DNA of 64,000 nucleotides from Halomonas sp. TD01 (GTDB taxonomy: Bacteria; Pseudomonadota; Gammaproteobacteria; Pseudomonadales; Halomonadaceae), in the NCBI RefSeq assembly GCF_923868895.1, contig NZ_OV350343.1, positions 682,001 through 746,000 on the forward strand, given 5' to 3'. The notes under the pieces are model-generated. The model saw only the letters and a list, made by a program, of their open reading frames with translations, did no database searches and was not told the origin of the DNA. Made by a program: the position numbers and the translations under genes. Shown here piece after piece: positions 1 to 12,119 of this stretch (position 1 is its first letter; every line of letters starts with the position of its first letter).

Positions 1-337
1 GGTCGTGGTACCTCAGCACATAGCCACTGGCCATCACCACGTCAACATGATCATGCTTTTTAGGCAAATCCCCCACCTTGGCAATGCGCAGGCTGCCCGA
101 CATGCCCAAATGCCATAGCAGCGTGGCCTCACCTTCAGGCGTCGACACGGGAATTTGCAGATACTTAGCGCGGCGATTTAACACGCCTACATGAGCACCT
201 ACCAGCCGTTCGGCTAGGTTTCCAGGTACTGGCACGCGTAACCGGGACTGACGCACCAGCACCTCGGTGATCTCCTGCCCTTCTAAATAGGGGGCAATGC
301 CACGCCGTGTCGTTTCAACTTCAGGCAATTCGGGCAT
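1..337 (-). CDS. mutM: Formamidopyrimidine-DNA glycosylase (Fpg), N-terminal part, cut by window edge
   Basis: The first 112 codons of the base-excision-repair glycosylase that removes 8-oxoguanine and other oxidised purines and nicks the abasic site are visible. The protein starts MPELPEVET: Pro2 becomes the N-terminal Schiff-base nucleophile after Met removal and Glu3 is the acid catalyst. Lys58 in RRAKYL and HLGMSGSL from residue 76 are also family hallmarks. The DNA-binding H2TH part and the C-terminal zinc finger lie outside the window. It reads leftward, downstream of rpmB-rpmG but separated from them by a terminator, so it probably has its own promoter in the 187 bp gap. Confidence 0.95.
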   Translation of the reverse strand, partial: MPELPEVETTRRGIAPYLEGQEITEVLVRQSRLRVPVPGNLAERLVGAHVGVLNRRAKYLQIPVSTPEGEATLLWHLGMSGSLRIAKVGDLPKKHDHVDVVMASGYVLRYHD

Positions 338-452
338 GATGAAAGCCTATGATGACAGCACCGTGACAACTACCCTGTCGCCTATGCGGTGCTGAAGCAT
401 AGGGACGTGTACCGCCATTCATACAAAATAAGTGGCTAAATACCGGACATGC

Positions 453-479
453 AAAAACCCGGCTTGGGGCCGGGTTTTT
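453..479 (-). terminator. Rho-independent terminator after rpmG
   Basis: An 11-bp perfect stem (AAAAACCCGGC pairing with GCCGGGTTTTT) closes a 5-nt loop. Read on the - strand it ends in a run of five T. It lies 46 bp past the rpmG stop codon and would end the rpmB-rpmG transcript before mutM. Confidence 0.85.
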
Positions 480-524
480 CAACAGGCACTCGCCTGCGGT
501 GAAAGCCGATCATTGTAATCGCGA

Positions 525-680
525 TTACTTGATCTTGGCTTCCTTGTAGATAACGTGCTTACGGACGACCGGGTCGTATTTCTTGAATTCGAACTTATCC
601 GGTGTATTCCGCTTGTTCTTATCAGTGGTGTAGAAGTGGCCTGTACCGGCACTAGACACCAGCTTGATCTTATCGCGCAT
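525..680 (-). CDS. rpmG: 50S ribosomal protein L33
   Basis: A 51-residue basic protein beginning [19 protein letters not shown] with the central segment [15 protein letters not shown]. This is the standard length and sequence of bacterial L33. It lacks the paired cysteines of the zinc-binding form, so it is the C-minus paralogue. The gene lies 25 bp downstream of rpmB on the same strand, the near-universal rpmB-rpmG pair, and ends at a strong terminator. It was found by translating the stretch directly. Confidence 0.96.
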   Translation of the reverse strand: MRDKIKLVSSAGTGHFYTTDKNKRNTPDKFEFKKYDPVVRKHVIYKEAKIK

Positions 681-705
681 GGTTTAACTCTCCCAAAATG
701 CTAGC

Positions 706-942
706 TTAGATGGCGTCGCCGCGCTTGCGGATATCAGCCAGAACCGTTTCGATACCTTTCTTGTCAATAATACGCATTCCTTTAGAGGAAACGCGCAGCT
801 TGACGAAGCGGTTTTCAGCTTCAACCCAAAAACGATGGGTGTGCAGGTTCGGCAAGAAACGACGACGTGTCTTACGCTGGGAGTGAGAAACGTTATTACC
901 AGTTACCGGACGCTTGCCGGTAACCTGACATACTTTGGACAT
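706..942 (-). CDS. rpmB: 50S ribosomal protein L28
   Basis: A 78-residue protein starting [20 protein letters not shown], with [14 protein letters not shown] and the C-terminal [15 protein letters not shown] typical of L28. The start chosen is the family start. An in-frame upstream ATG at 987 would add 15 residues that the family does not have. It is co-transcribed with rpmG. The single Cys in MSKVCQ is the usual one. Ribosomal context and length leave little doubt. Confidence 0.97.
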   Translation of the reverse strand: MSKVCQVTGKRPVTGNNVSHSQRKTRRRFLPNLHTHRFWVEAENRFVKLRVSSKGMRIIDKKGIETVLADIRKRGDAI

Positions 943-1110
943 GAGAGCCTCCAACCGCTTGGCGAGTTGTTCAAAACTGTCGGGCAAACCGGAGCAGGGA
1001 GGGAGTCGACGCAGTTAACCGCCTAGCTGTACCCAAATCCGTTATTCAACCCAAGTTTAAAGGTGGCACTTTATACCAGAGCACCCGGCTACCAGCAAGC
1101 AAAAACGCCC

Positions 1111-1134
1111 AAAAATGCCAAAAAAGGCATTTTT
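1111..1134 (-). terminator. Bidirectional-looking terminator after radC
   Basis: The stem AAAAATGCC / GGCATTTTT closes a 6-nt loop and is flanked by A-tracts on the left and T-tracts on the right. It is positioned 58 bp after the radC stop on the - strand. The rest of the radC-rpmB gap (943-1192) holds no gene; presumably the rpmB promoter is there, but no convincing -35/-10 pair was seen. Confidence 0.7.
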
Positions 1135-1192
1135 CGGACAATTTACTTAGGTAAACGACGTGAATTTGACGTCACACCGTTTTCATTAATTG

Positions 1193-1867
1193 CTATAGCC
1201 AACCGCGCTCGGCAAACGAAACCACGTCACCGTCCCCCACCACGAAATGATCAAGCACCCGCACATCGAAGAGTGCAAGGGCATCTTTTAGACGTTCAGT
1301 AATACGTCGATCAGCATCGCTTGGCTCAGCAACACCCGAGGGGTGATTGTGTGCCAGGATGACAGCACCAGCGTGTAATTCAAGCGCACGCTTGGCTACT
1401 TCGCGGGGATAAACGGATGCGCTGTCTAGGGTACCGCGAAACAGGGATTCATAGCGAATAATTCGATGCTGTGTATCCAAAAAAAGCACGGCAAACTCTT
1501 CATGCCCCAAATGGCGAAGCTGGGAACTGAGGTAATGGCGCACAAGGGCCGGCGATGTGAGCGCATTGCCCCGGGCAAGCTGACTCGCCAAATGACGCCT
1601 GGAAAGCTCGAGGGTCGCCTGAAGCTGAGCAAATTTTGCACTCCCAAGCCCCCGAGCCGCACAAAACTGATCCTGATCCGCCTCCAAGAGCTGCCTCAAA
1701 CCACCAAAGCTGGCCAGCAGGTCCCGCGCTAAATCCACGGCTGAGCTCCCCTGAACGCCTACCCGCAGAAAAATGGCAAGGAGCTCAGCGTCAGAGAGCG
1801 CCTGAACCCCCATGTTCAATAACTTCTCTCGTGGCCGCTCACCTTCTGGCCAGTGATTAATCCCCAT
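1193..1867 (-). CDS. radC: RadC family protein (JAMM/MPN+ domain)
   Basis: A 224-residue protein, the usual RadC length. The N-terminal part has a helix-hairpin-helix-like region ([10 protein letters not shown]). The C-terminal MPN+ domain carries the metal motif HNHPSG (residues 173-178) followed by an Asp, as in zinc JAMM peptidases and deubiquitinases. The cellular role of chromosomal RadC is not settled; the early assignment to DNA repair is doubtful. The start at [17 protein letters not shown] is supported by AAGGAGG 8 nt upstream and by the family; a longer in-frame start at 1957 has no such support. It is divergent from coaBC, as in many gammaproteobacteria. Confidence 0.93.
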   Translation of the reverse strand: MGINHWPEGERPREKLLNMGVQALSDAELLAIFLRVGVQGSSAVDLARDLLASFGGLRQLLEADQDQFCAARGLGSAKFAQLQATLELSRRHLASQLARGNALTSPALVRHYLSSQLRHLGHEEFAVLFLDTQHRIIRYESLFRGTLDSASVYPREVAKRALELHAGAVILAHNHPSGVAEPSDADRRITERLKDALALFDVRVLDHFVVGDGDVVSFAERGWL

Positions 1868-2017
1868 TGCCGCCTCCTTGCTACCGCTGATAGCACCGTC
1901 CGCGTTTGCTATTACGCACCCTAATTGGCTTTTCCAACTGCTGCCTGAGCATGCCAAAATAACCAGTCAAATGGTATGGTACTCACCTTTAACAAACGCT
2001 ACATGGGACTGCCCATC

Positions 2018-3334
2018 ATGGCCTTATTATCGCCATCTCCGTTAACGTCACTTGCTGGCAAGCGCCTGCTACTTGGTATTAGCGCTGGCATTGCAGCTTA
2101 TAAAAGCGCGCTGATTGTTCGGCTACTCAAGCAAGCTGGCTGCGAGGTTCGCGTGGTAATGACCGAGGGTGCCCAAGCATTTATCACGCCGTTAACACTT
2201 CAAGCGCTCTCAGGGGAGCCGGTACGCACCTCACTGCTTGACCCTGAAGCAGAAGCTGGCATGGGACATATTGAGCTAGCCCGCTGGGCGGATGCCGTAC
2301 TGATTGCCCCAGCGACTGCCGACTTGATCGCACGATTGGTACATGGCATGGCTGACGATCTGTTGACCACCCTGTGCTTAGCCTGTGAAGCGCCCAAGCT
2401 GATCGCACCGGCCATGAATCAGGCCATGTGGCGACACCCCGCAACCCAACGTAACGTGATTCAGTTAGCCAGCGATGGCTGGCAGTTGATCGGGCCAGCG
2501 GCAGGTGACCAAGCTTGTGGCGACGTAGGCCCCGGCAGAATGAGCGAGCCAGAAGGTATTGTTGATTTCTTAGCACAGCATTTTACTACTGATGCAAAGA
2601 CGCCAGCGCCAACCTCCGCGCCGCATGTGGTTATTACTGCTGGCCCCACTCGAGAGTCGCTGGATCCCGTGCGCTACCTATCCAATCACAGCTCAGGGAA
2701 GATGGGGTACGCACTAGCTGCTGAAGCAGCTACCCAGGGCGCACGGGTAACGCTGATAAGCGGCCCGGTTAATCTACCCACCCCTTACGGTGTTGAACGG
2801 ATTGATGTGGAAACCGCCGCACAAATGCATCACGAAGCGTTAACACTAGCGCCTCATGCAGCCCTATTTATTGGCTGTGCTGCGGTCGCTGACTACCGTG
2901 CCGCCAGTGCTGCCGAGCATAAAATCAAAAAAACCGACGACAGCGATACGCTAACGCTTACGCTGGTCAAAAACCCTGACATTATTGCCGATGTTTCCGC
3001 GCTGCCTGGCAACCAACGCCCTTTCGTGGTGGGCTTCGCCGCCGAAACCCAAAATGTCGCTCGCTATGCGGAAGATAAACTGACCCGCAAAGGCCTAGAT
3101 ATGATCGTTGCCAACGACGTCTCTCAGCAGGGACTTGGCTTTGGAAGCGATAACAATGCTGCCTTGCTGCTTTGGCGCTCAATGGCGGGAACCGATCAAC
3201 TGGAAGCCCCTCCCCAGGCTAAAACGCAGCTTGCTGCCCTTATTATTCGTCACGCACTATCACTACTACCTTCTCAATTACCCTCTCAGTCACCTTCTCA
3301 ATCACTTTCTCAACCCCCCGGAGCATTATCATGA
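2018..3334 (+). CDS. coaBC: Bifunctional phosphopantothenoylcysteine decarboxylase / phosphopantothenate-cysteine ligase
   Basis: This enzyme catalyses steps two and three of coenzyme A synthesis from pantothenate. The CoaC flavoprotein half shows [23 protein letters not shown] and the substrate-clamp [13 protein letters not shown] with its active-site Cys. The CoaB ligase half shows [25 protein letters not shown] and a KIKK motif. The start at [10 protein letters not shown] matches the usual short leader before the flavin fold. Two in-frame ATGs upstream (1976, 2003) are possible, and no strong ribosome-binding site decides. The C-terminal tail is a low-complexity PSQ repeat. The stop overlaps the dut start by 4 nt, implying coupled translation. 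Confidence 0.94.
   Translation: MALLSPSPLTSLAGKRLLLGISAGIAAYKSALIVRLLKQAGCEVRVVMTEGAQAFITPLTLQALSGEPVRTSLLDPEAEAGMGHIELARWADAVLIAPATADLIARLVHGMADDLLTTLCLACEAPKLIAPAMNQAMWRHPATQRNVIQLASDGWQLIGPAAGDQACGDVGPGRMSEPEGIVDFLAQHFTTDAKTPAPTSAPHVVITAGPTRESLDPVRYLSNHSSGKMGYALAAEAATQGARVTLISGPVNLPTPYGVERIDVETAAQMHHEALTLAPHAALFIGCAAVADYRAASAAEHKIKKTDDSDTLTLTLVKNPDIIADVSALPGNQRPFVVGFAAETQNVARYAEDKLTRKGLDMIVANDVSQQGLGFGSDNNAALLLWRSMAGTDQLEAPPQAKTQLAALIIRHALSLLPSQLPSQSPSQSLSQPPGALS
3269..3316 (+). repeat. Four imperfect 12-bp repeats in the coaBC tail
   Basis: Four in-frame 12-bp units of the form CCTTCTCAATTA encode [16 protein letters not shown] just before the coaBC stop. The repeat is a multiple of three, so slippage would change only the length of a probably disordered tail. 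Confidence 0.8.
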
Positions 3335-3792
3335 GCGGTTCTCGCCCACGCCTGCAGTGCAAAATATTGGATGAGCGTTTGCACGACTACCTTCCCTCTT
3401 ATGCAACAACAGGCTCAGCGGGTATGGATTTGCGAGCACTGCTAGATGAACCGCTGACGCTTGCTCCTGGTGACTGCCAGCTGGTGCGAACAGGCCTTGC
3501 CATTTACATAGAAGATCCTGGTTTAGCAGGTATGATCTTGCCTCGCTCCGGGCTAGGTCATAAGCACGGTATCGTGCTGGGCAATCTCGTCGGACTAATC
3601 GACTCTGATTACCAGGGCGAACTGATGGTATCCGTGTGGAACCGTGGTCAAAGCAGCTTTACGTTATCGCCCTTTGAGCGTCTCGCTCAGTATGTCGTTG
3701 TCCCCGTCGTGCAAGCGGAACTTACGATTGTCGATGCCTTTGAAGACTCCACTCGCGGCAGCGGTGGTTTTGGCAGCACAGGCAGCCAATAA
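3331..3792 (+). CDS. dut: Deoxyuridine 5'-triphosphate nucleotidohydrolase (dUTPase)
   Basis: A homotrimeric enzyme converting dUTP to dUMP and pyrophosphate, which keeps uracil out of DNA and supplies dTMP synthesis. All five motifs are present in 153 residues: GSAGMDLR (29-35), [10 protein letters not shown] (about 70-80), the loop [11 protein letters not shown] with the catalytic Asp, ERLAQYVV, and the C-terminal closing arm [10 protein letters not shown] (142-151). ATGA overlap with coaBC gives the conserved coaBC-dut pair. Length and motifs match the trimeric bacterial class. Confidence 0.97.
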   Translation: MSGSRPRLQCKILDERLHDYLPSYATTGSAGMDLRALLDEPLTLAPGDCQLVRTGLAIYIEDPGLAGMILPRSGLGHKHGIVLGNLVGLIDSDYQGELMVSVWNRGQSSFTLSPFERLAQYVVVPVVQAELTIVDAFEDSTRGSGGFGSTGSQ

Positions 3793-3828
3793 GCCAAGCG
3801 CTGTTTTACCGTTAATTTAGGAGCGACA

Positions 3829-5211
3829 ATGAACGTACCTGCATCGATATTTCGTGCTTACGACATTCGCGGCATTGTGGACCATACGCTGAGTGAAACC
3901 ACCACCGAGCTTATTGGCCGTGCCGTTGGCTCTGAAGCCGCCGCTCGGGGCGAGCAAACGGTCATTGTTGCACGTGATGGCCGACTTTCCGGACCGCGCC
4001 TGCAAGCAGCGCTGATTCGTGGCCTAACAGCCTCAGGGCGGGACGTTATTGATATCGGCATGGTGCCAACACCCGTGCTTTACTTCGCCACACACATACT
4101 GCCTGAAAGCTGCTCTGGGGTAATGCTAACCGGCAGCCACAATCCACCCGACTATAACGGCTTCAAAATCGTCTTAGCTGGTGAAACGCTCTCCGGTGAT
4201 GCTATCACCGCCCTCTATGAGCGCATTCAAGCAAACGACCTCACCAGCGGCGAAGGCAGCGTTCGCCAGCACGACTTGCGCACGGCGTATCTTGAAAGAA
4301 TTATTAGCGACATCCATATTGAGCGACCACTGAGCGCGGTTGTGGATTGTGGCAACGGGGTCGCTGGAGAGCTTGGCCCGCAGCTTATCGAGCGCCTGGG
4401 GGTAAAAACCACTCCATTATTCGCCGAGATTGACGGCAACTTCCCGAACCACCACCCCGACCCAGGCAAACCCGAAAACCTACGCGACTTGATCCATAGC
4501 GTTAATAAAACCGGCGCCGATATTGGCTTAGCTTTTGACGGCGACGGCGACCGCTTAGGGGTTGTCACGCCAAGTGGCAGAATGATCTACCCGGACCATC
4601 TGCTGATGGTATTCGCGGCTGATATGCTGTCACGCAACCCAGGCGCCAAGGTAATCTTCGACATCAAATGTACCGGTAACCTGGCACGAGTTATTAGCGA
4701 CGCTGGCGGCGAGCCGGAAATGTGGCGGACCGGGCATTCACTAATCAAAGCACGCATGCGGGAAACAGGTGCTGAGCTGGGCGGTGAGATGAGCGGGCAT
4801 ATTTTCTTCAAGGAGCGTTGGTACGGATTTGACGACGGTCTGTATGCTGCGGCCCGTTTGCTTGAAATTCTAGCCCGCCACCCCGGCAGTGCCGATGAAG
4901 TGTTTGATCTATTTCCACAAGATATCAGCACGCCTGAAATTAATATCGCGGTCGCCGATGAAGAAAAATTCGCGCTTATCAAGAAGCTTGCTAGAGAGGG
5001 CGACTTCGGCGAAGGTATCAAAACCACGATTGATGGCATTCGCGTGGACTATGCCGATGGCTGGGGACTTTGCCGAGCTTCCAACACCACACCTGCGCTA
5101 GTACTCCGCTTTGAGGGTAGCGATGCTGCGGCACTTAGCCGAATAAAACAGCGTTTTGCCAACGCGCTGGCGGAGATTTCACCAGCACTGACGATCCCTG
5201 AACCTCAATAA
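3829..5211 (+). CDS. algC: Phosphomannomutase / phosphoglucomutase
   Basis: An alpha-D-phosphohexomutase interconverting the 1- and 6-phosphates of mannose and glucose, feeding GDP-mannose and UDP-glucose for polysaccharide synthesis. In 460 residues it has the phosphoserine loop TGSHNPPDYNGFK (Ser103), the Mg-binding DGDGDR loop, the sugar-specificity loop GEMSGHIFF and the phosphate-binding C-terminal RASNTTPALVLRFE. The length is that of Pseudomonas AlgC (about 463). TAGGAGCGACA precedes the start. It follows dut by 36 bp and precedes argB, the same order as in Pseudomonas. Confidence 0.95.
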   Translation: MNVPASIFRAYDIRGIVDHTLSETTTELIGRAVGSEAAARGEQTVIVARDGRLSGPRLQAALIRGLTASGRDVIDIGMVPTPVLYFATHILPESCSGVMLTGSHNPPDYNGFKIVLAGETLSGDAITALYERIQANDLTSGEGSVRQHDLRTAYLERIISDIHIERPLSAVVDCGNGVAGELGPQLIERLGVKTTPLFAEIDGNFPNHHPDPGKPENLRDLIHSVNKTGADIGLAFDGDGDRLGVVTPSGRMIYPDHLLMVFAADMLSRNPGAKVIFDIKCTGNLARVISDAGGEPEMWRTGHSLIKARMRETGAELGGEMSGHIFFKERWYGFDDGLYAAARLLEILARHPGSADEVFDLFPQDISTPEINIAVADEEKFALIKKLAREGDFGEGIKTTIDGIRVDYADGWGLCRASNTTPALVLRFEGSDAAALSRIKQRFANALAEISPALTIPEPQ

Positions 5212-5341
5212 CGTGAACTAACGCGGCAGGGTGAACAGAAGAGAAGTGATCACGCCAATCGAACGCGCGACATAATAAGAAGGCTAGACAACACGCCGCA
5301 TGGAAAAGCCAATGCTCGCGCTGTAATAACGGTCGCGATAA

Positions 5342-6277
<936 letters not shown>

Positions 6278-6298
6278 CCGCGACGGAGGGCTAACGTC

Positions 6299-6907
6299 AT
6301 GAGTGACGAACAAAAACCTCGCCGCCGCGAGCAAATCCTGCAAGCCTTAGCCGTTATGCTGGAAGAGGATAGCGGCAAACGCATTACAACCGCTGCGCTT
6401 GCCCGCCAGGTTGGCGTTTCGGAAGCAGCGCTGTATCGGCATTTCCCCAGCAAAGCGCGCATGTTTGAAGGTTTGATCGACTTTATTGAAGAAAGCATCT
6501 TTGCACGTATCACGCGTATTCTAGAAGACATCCCCGATGCGGCGTCTCGATGCGGCACTATTCTGGCTTTGCTTCTCGGCTTTGCCGAAAAGAACCCTGG
6601 GCTTGCCAGGGTACTGGGAGGCGACGTACTTACTGGCGAAACGGCCCGGCTGCGCCAGCGCGTTCACCAATTGTTTGAGCGCCTGGAAACCCAGTTAAAA
6701 CAGATACTGCGGGAAGCTGAGCTGCGCGAAGGGCTACGCACCAGCATATCCGCTTCAGCAGCAGCCAACCTGCTGATCGCTCAGGCTGAAGGGCGTATTT
6801 CTCAGTATGTGCGCAGTGATTTCAAGCGCTTGCCGACCGAGTACTGGGAAGACCAGTGGGCACTTCTGTCTAGCCAACTGTTACAAGAAACCGTGCAACC
6901 GGCTTAG
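6299..6907 (+). CDS. slmA: Nucleoid occlusion factor SlmA (TetR family)
   Basis: A DNA-binding FtsZ antagonist that blocks septum formation over the nucleoid. The 202-residue protein has an N-terminal TetR helix-turn-helix (about residues 26-57, [20 protein letters not shown]) and the SlmA-type C-terminal half with [17 protein letters not shown] and [19 protein letters not shown]. SlmA bound to its chromosomal sites breaks FtsZ filaments. It follows argB by 21 bp, the usual coaBC-dut-...-slmA order. With minCDE at the other end of the window, both Z-ring placement systems are encoded here. Confidence 0.93.
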   Translation: MSDEQKPRRREQILQALAVMLEEDSGKRITTAALARQVGVSEAALYRHFPSKARMFEGLIDFIEESIFARITRILEDIPDAASRCGTILALLLGFAEKNPGLARVLGGDVLTGETARLRQRVHQLFERLETQLKQILREAELREGLRTSISASAAANLLIAQAEGRISQYVRSDFKRLPTEYWEDQWALLSSQLLQETVQPA

Positions 6908-6941
6908 CAAGCGTCAACATATCAAGCGATCAGTTGTCCAA

Positions 6942-6975
6942 TAAAAACGCCCCAAAGGCATTGCCTTTGGGGCGT
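6942..6975 (-). terminator. Terminator between convergent slmA and rpoH
   Basis: A very strong hairpin: ACGCCCCAAAGGCA pairs with its complement around a 1-nt centre (14 bp, opening to a small loop). On the - strand it is followed by TTTTTAT, so it ends the rpoH transcript. It can also serve slmA, although the + side lacks a T-tract. Confidence 0.85.
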
Positions 6976-7009
6976 GTATCTAACGTGCTTGTCAGCTATG
7001 AGTACTTAC

Positions 7010-7876
7010 TTAAGCGGCGATAGCGTCGCCCATCTTCTGGCGCAGTTTTTTCATTGCGTTCTTTTCGAGCTGGCGGATGCGTTCAGCGCTGACGCCATAA
7101 ACATCGGCCAAGTCGTGCAGTGTCGCTTTATTATCAGTGAGCCAGCGACGCTGCAGAATATCCCGCGAGCGCTCATCAAGCCCTTTCAAAGCTAGCTGTA
7201 AGCGACGCGTTGAATCTTCCTCAAAGTTGCTGTCTTCCAGCAGCGTTGCCGGATCAGCGGAAGCGTCATCTAAAAAATACGCCGGTGCTTGATAGGTGCT
7301 CTCTTCGTCGTCGCTAGGAGAGGCATCGAAGCCCGCATCGTAAGCCGACAGGCGGCCTTCCATATCGCGCACTACTTCTGGCTTTACGTTGAGGTCTTCC
7401 GCAATCGCGTTAACTTCATCGTTGTTCAGCCAGGCTAAGCGTTTTTTGGCGCTACGCAGGTTAAAAAACAACTTGCGCTGAGCTTTCGTGGTGGCAATTT
7501 TGACAATACGCCAGTTGCGCAGCACAAACTCATGAATTTCCGCTTTGATCCAATGCACGGCAAATGACACCAAGCGAACGCCCTGATTGGGGTCGAAGCG
7601 TTTAACGGCCTTCATTAGACCGACGTTACCTTCTTGAATCAGGTCAGCCTGTGGCAGACCATAACCTGAGTAACTGCGAGCAATATGCACAACAAAACGC
7701 AGGTGCGACAGCACCAAGCGGCGTGCTGCTTCTAAATCACCTTCGTCGTGGAGGCGGAATGCAAGCTCACGCTCTTCATCAACGCTTAATACGGGTATGC
7801 CGTTAACCGCTTGAATATAGCCGCCCAGATCGTGACCTGGAGAAAGCTGTCCCACCGGTAGAAGACTAGTGCTCAT
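7010..7876 (-). CDS. rpoH: RNA polymerase heat-shock sigma factor (sigma-32)
   Basis: An alternative sigma factor for cytoplasmic heat-shock genes. Region 2 has [19 protein letters not shown] and the aromatic promoter-melting segment [19 protein letters not shown]. The RpoH box QRKLFFNLR, diagnostic for sigma-32, follows. Region 4 ends with [19 protein letters not shown]. The 288-residue form starting [10 protein letters not shown] is chosen because the family begins there; an ATG 10 codons upstream is a weaker choice. It lies downstream of ftsYEX on the same strand, the conserved cluster. Thermoregulation by mRNA structure is known in E. coli; no such structure was resolved by eye. Confidence 0.96.
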   Translation of the reverse strand: MSTSLLPVGQLSPGHDLGGYIQAVNGIPVLSVDEERELAFRLHDEGDLEAARRLVLSHLRFVVHIARSYSGYGLPQADLIQEGNVGLMKAVKRFDPNQGVRLVSFAVHWIKAEIHEFVLRNWRIVKIATTKAQRKLFFNLRSAKKRLAWLNNDEVNAIAEDLNVKPEVVRDMEGRLSAYDAGFDASPSDDEESTYQAPAYFLDDASADPATLLEDSNFEEDSTRRLQLALKGLDERSRDILQRRWLTDNKATLHDLADVYGVSAERIRQLEKNAMKKLRQKMGDAIAA

Positions 7877-8054
7877 GTGCAGGTGGTCTCCCTTAAAACC
7901 TATCATGGTTGATGTGTTGAAGTGAGTGCCTCAACCATCATCTGTTAACTCTAAGACCTTAGCCTAAGCATAAGGTTCACATGACCGATGCATTCACTGC
8001 ATAAGACACAAAATGGGGTGGAAATCCCCGTTACTGACCGCATAACACACATAA

Positions 8055-9095
8055 TCAACGCGGCCGTATACTAGAGAGATGGCGTGTAACAGCCAACCAA
8101 GCTCCTAGCCAGCCCAGTAGTGTACTGCAAGATAGCAGAATTGTAGAGCCTGTCACGTCCAACTGCGGCAATACAAAGCTCGCCCCATAGCTTGCAGCCA
8201 GAGCTGCAACGGGCATCGACAACCAATGGTTGCCAAGCCCCAACAACCCCAGCGCCAGCAGGCCGCCCCCAACACCGTACCAAGCCCCGCTATATAGAAA
8301 GGGCCTCCGAACAAAGGCATGGGTCGCGCCAATAAGCATCACCACTTCGATTTCTCTCCGTCGGCTTTCAACCGAAAGACGAATAGTGTTGCCCACCACC
8401 AGCAGCACACCACAGCCAAATAGCACACCAAGCGCGAGCGCCACCCGTCGCCCAAGATCCGCCAAATGACGTAAACGCTCTACCCACGCCAAATCTACGC
8501 GCACTTCGTCTACCCCAGAGAACGCTTCCAAACGCTGTGCCAGCTGTGCCATAGCGGCGGGTTCAACGCTCTGCGGGTAAATCACAATACTGGCTGGCAG
8601 GGGGTTATCTTCAAGCCCTGCCAGGGTATCTTCAATACCAAGGGACTGCTGAAACTCAACCATACCTTGCTCTGCGCTGATAAGGCGGGTCGTTTCGACG
8701 CCCTCGTCCGCAATGACGGCCTCTTCAATGCGAGTGGACTGCGCAGCGTCTACGGTCGTTTCCAGATAAACGGTGAGGGTTGCACTCTCATCAAGTTCTG
8801 CGTCTAGCAACTTGGCGCTATCCAAGGTTAACCAAAGTGCCGCAGGCAAAACTAACGCAATAGCGATGGCCAGCATGGTTAGCAAATTACCCACAGGATG
8901 ACGTACCAGGCGATAAAGGCTATCCAATGCCATTGCACGGTGATGGCGTCCCCAGGCGCGTAAGCGACTGCTAAAGCGTGTTTGCTGTGAACGCGCCCCG
9001 CGCCGCTCGGCGGGTGGCTCACTGGAGGTTCTGGCCGCTTGTCGCTTACCCTTGGGCGCTGCACCTGTAGAACGGGGTGTCGCAGCACGTTTCAT
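8055..9095 (-). CDS. ftsX: Cell division protein FtsX
   Basis: The membrane partner of FtsE; the complex controls septal peptidoglycan hydrolysis through EnvC/amidases. The 346-residue protein has a basic Pro/Ala/Arg-rich cytoplasmic tail (residues 1-60), then four membrane segments at roughly 68-88, 217-237, 270-292 and 317-340. The large periplasmic domain lies between the first two, and SVESRRREIEVVMLIGAT marks the FtsX/MacB-type core. The start overlaps the ftsE stop by 4 nt (ATGA). A 178 bp gap then leads to rpoH. The tail is longer and more arginine-rich than in E. coli. Confidence 0.94.
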   Translation of the reverse strand: MKRAATPRSTGAAPKGKRQAARTSSEPPAERRGARSQQTRFSSRLRAWGRHHRAMALDSLYRLVRHPVGNLLTMLAIAIALVLPAALWLTLDSAKLLDAELDESATLTVYLETTVDAAQSTRIEEAVIADEGVETTRLISAEQGMVEFQQSLGIEDTLAGLEDNPLPASIVIYPQSVEPAAMAQLAQRLEAFSGVDEVRVDLAWVERLRHLADLGRRVALALGVLFGCGVLLVVGNTIRLSVESRRREIEVVMLIGATHAFVRRPFLYSGAWYGVGGGLLALGLLGLGNHWLSMPVAALAASYGASFVLPQLDVTGSTILLSCSTLLGWLGAWLAVTRHLSSIRPR

Positions 9096-9756
9096 ACGGC
9101 CCCCTCATCTGCCACCAGACGGCCATCCCGCAAACGCAAAATTCGGTGGCGCAGCCGCGCAATCAGCGCTAAGTCGTGACTGGCAATCATCACGGTGGTC
9201 CCGATACGATTAAAGTCTTCAAACAGCGCCATAATGTCGGCAGAAAGCTGTGGGTCTAAGTTACCGGTAGGCTCATCGGCCAGTAACAGGGCTGGCTTAT
9301 TAACCACCGCGCGAGCAATTCCCACACGCTGCTGCTCACCGCCAGAAAGCTCTACCGGCAGCGCTTTTTCGCGGTGTAAAAGTCCGACTTTATCCAGCGC
9401 AGCACGAACGCGCCGCGCTGCTTCTCGCGGCTCCACCCCTTGAATTTCGAGCGGCAGAGATACATTACGGAACACGCTGCGATCAAACAGCAATTGGTGA
9501 TCTTGAAACACCACACCAATTTGCCGACGGTAAAACGGCACTTGGCTGGCATGGAGCTCGGCAATATCGTGCCCTGCCACCACTACCCGACCACGACTGG
9601 GCTTTTCGAGACGCATAATCAGTCGCAGCAACGAGCTTTTACCAGCACCAGAATGCCCGGTCAGGAACACCATTTCGCCTCTTGCAACGCGAAAATTCAG
9701 GTGCGCTAGCGCCTCAAAGCGCCCTCCATAGCGCTTACCCACATGTTCAAAAGCGA

Positions 9757-9760
<4 letters not shown>
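9092..9760 (-). CDS. ftsE: Cell division ATP-binding protein FtsE
   Basis: The ABC ATPase of the FtsEX complex at the division septum. Walker A GHSGAGKSS (about residues 35-43), signature LSGGEQQRVGIARA, Walker B LLLADEPTGNLDP and the switch His in ASHD are all present in 222 residues, the E. coli length. It overlaps ftsY upstream and ftsX downstream by 4 nt each, so the three are translated as a coupled unit. Confidence 0.97.
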
Positions 9761-11103
<1,343 letters not shown>

Positions 11104-11193
11104 AGGTGTCATCCGACTAAATAGGTGAACATTGCGATTATCCTACCACTGCAGACCAAGACTTTGGATAAGTAGCCCGCTACAATCCGCGTT

Positions 11194-11817
11194 ATGAAAC
11201 GACAACGCTCTTCTCGCCCCTCTACTTCTCGCTCATCGACGGCGCGGCGCGGGCCTACCAAACCGCCAGGTAAGCTTCGCATCATCGGCGGCGATTTTCG
11301 CCGCCGTCAGCTTCCCGTACTTGACCATCCCGGGCTTCGACCAACTCCTGACCGCGTGCGTGAAACGCTGTTTAACTGGCTAGGACAGCACCTGTTTGGC
11401 AAACAAGTGCTTGATCTCTTTGCAGGCACGGGAGCGCTCGGGCTTGAAGCACTTTCCCGAGGCGCCAGCCACGTTACATTTGTCGAGCGCGACGCCCGGG
11501 TAGCCGCGCAGATTAGTGAAAATATTATCACCCTTGGAGCCAGTAATGGTCGGGTGGTCTCCACCGACACGCTCACTTTTCTCAATCAACCCTGCCAACC
11601 TGCGGATGTCGTCTTTCTTGACCCGCCATTTCATCAAGGATTAGCCGTTTCTTGCTGCTCAGCGTTAGAAACCGGTCGCTGGCTTGCAGACGATGCCATG
11701 ATTTACCTGGAAACTGAAAAGTCGCTCTCTCCAGAAGTGCCTAGTAACTGGCAGCTTTATCGGGAAACCCAGGCAGGCGAAAGTACCGCCCGCCTCTATC
11801 TTCGTAAACCCGTGTAA
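11194..11817 (+). CDS. rsmD: 16S rRNA (guanine(966)-N2)-methyltransferase
   Basis: Methylates G966 in the 30S decoding region using S-adenosylmethionine. The 207-residue Rossmann methyltransferase shows LRIIGGDFRRRQLPV, GLRPTPDRVRETLFNWL, the SAM loop VLDLFAGTGALGLEALSRGA and the catalytic FLDPPFH. The first 25 residues are basic and Ser/Arg/Pro-rich, an extension relative to E. coli. It is divergent from ftsY with about 90 bp between, the usual arrangement. Confidence 0.95.
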   Translation: MKRQRSSRPSTSRSSTARRGPTKPPGKLRIIGGDFRRRQLPVLDHPGLRPTPDRVRETLFNWLGQHLFGKQVLDLFAGTGALGLEALSRGASHVTFVERDARVAAQISENIITLGASNGRVVSTDTLTFLNQPCQPADVVFLDPPFHQGLAVSCCSALETGRWLADDAMIYLETEKSLSPEVPSNWQLYRETQAGESTARLYLRKPV

Positions 11818-11924
11818 ACTGCGCTTGCCGCAATCTTGCAGCGGCGTTACGCTCGCCCAACTGAATTACGATTTTGTCCCCGTTATGACAGGTAGTGTGC
11901 CTGTCGACATTATTGGAGGTAGGC

Positions 11925-12119
11925 ATGAGCCTTGAGTTATTTAACCAGTTGGAACAGAAAATCACCGACACCGTTGAGGCGTTGGAATTGATGAAGCTTG
12001 AAAATGAAGAACTGCGTGGCGAAAACGCTCTGCTAAAACAGGAGCGTGAGGAGTGGGAGCGTCGATTACAGGGCGTGCTCAGAAAATTTGAAGACATCGA
12101 AAGCGATAGCGTGTCTTAA
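11925..12119 (+). CDS. zapB: ZapB-like coiled-coil cell division protein
   Basis: A 64-residue almost wholly coiled-coil protein (MSLELFNQLEQKITDTVEALELMKLENEELRG in two stretches) with heptad Leu and strongly charged positions. Its length and pattern match ZapB, which links the Z ring through ZapA, but any short coiled coil could look similar. GGAGG 6 nt before the ATG decides the start. The stop codon overlaps the convergent rimI stop in the shared sequence TTAA. No other clue to partner proteins is nearby. Confidence 0.6.
   Translation: MSLELFNQLEQKITDTVEALELMKLENEELRGENALLKQEREEWERRLQGVLRKFEDIESDSVS

Noticed and set aside
1976..2017. Longer N-terminus of CoaBC from upstream ATGs
   Set aside because: Neither upstream ATG has a ribosome-binding site and the added residues are not part of the flavoprotein fold; kept as an alternative only.
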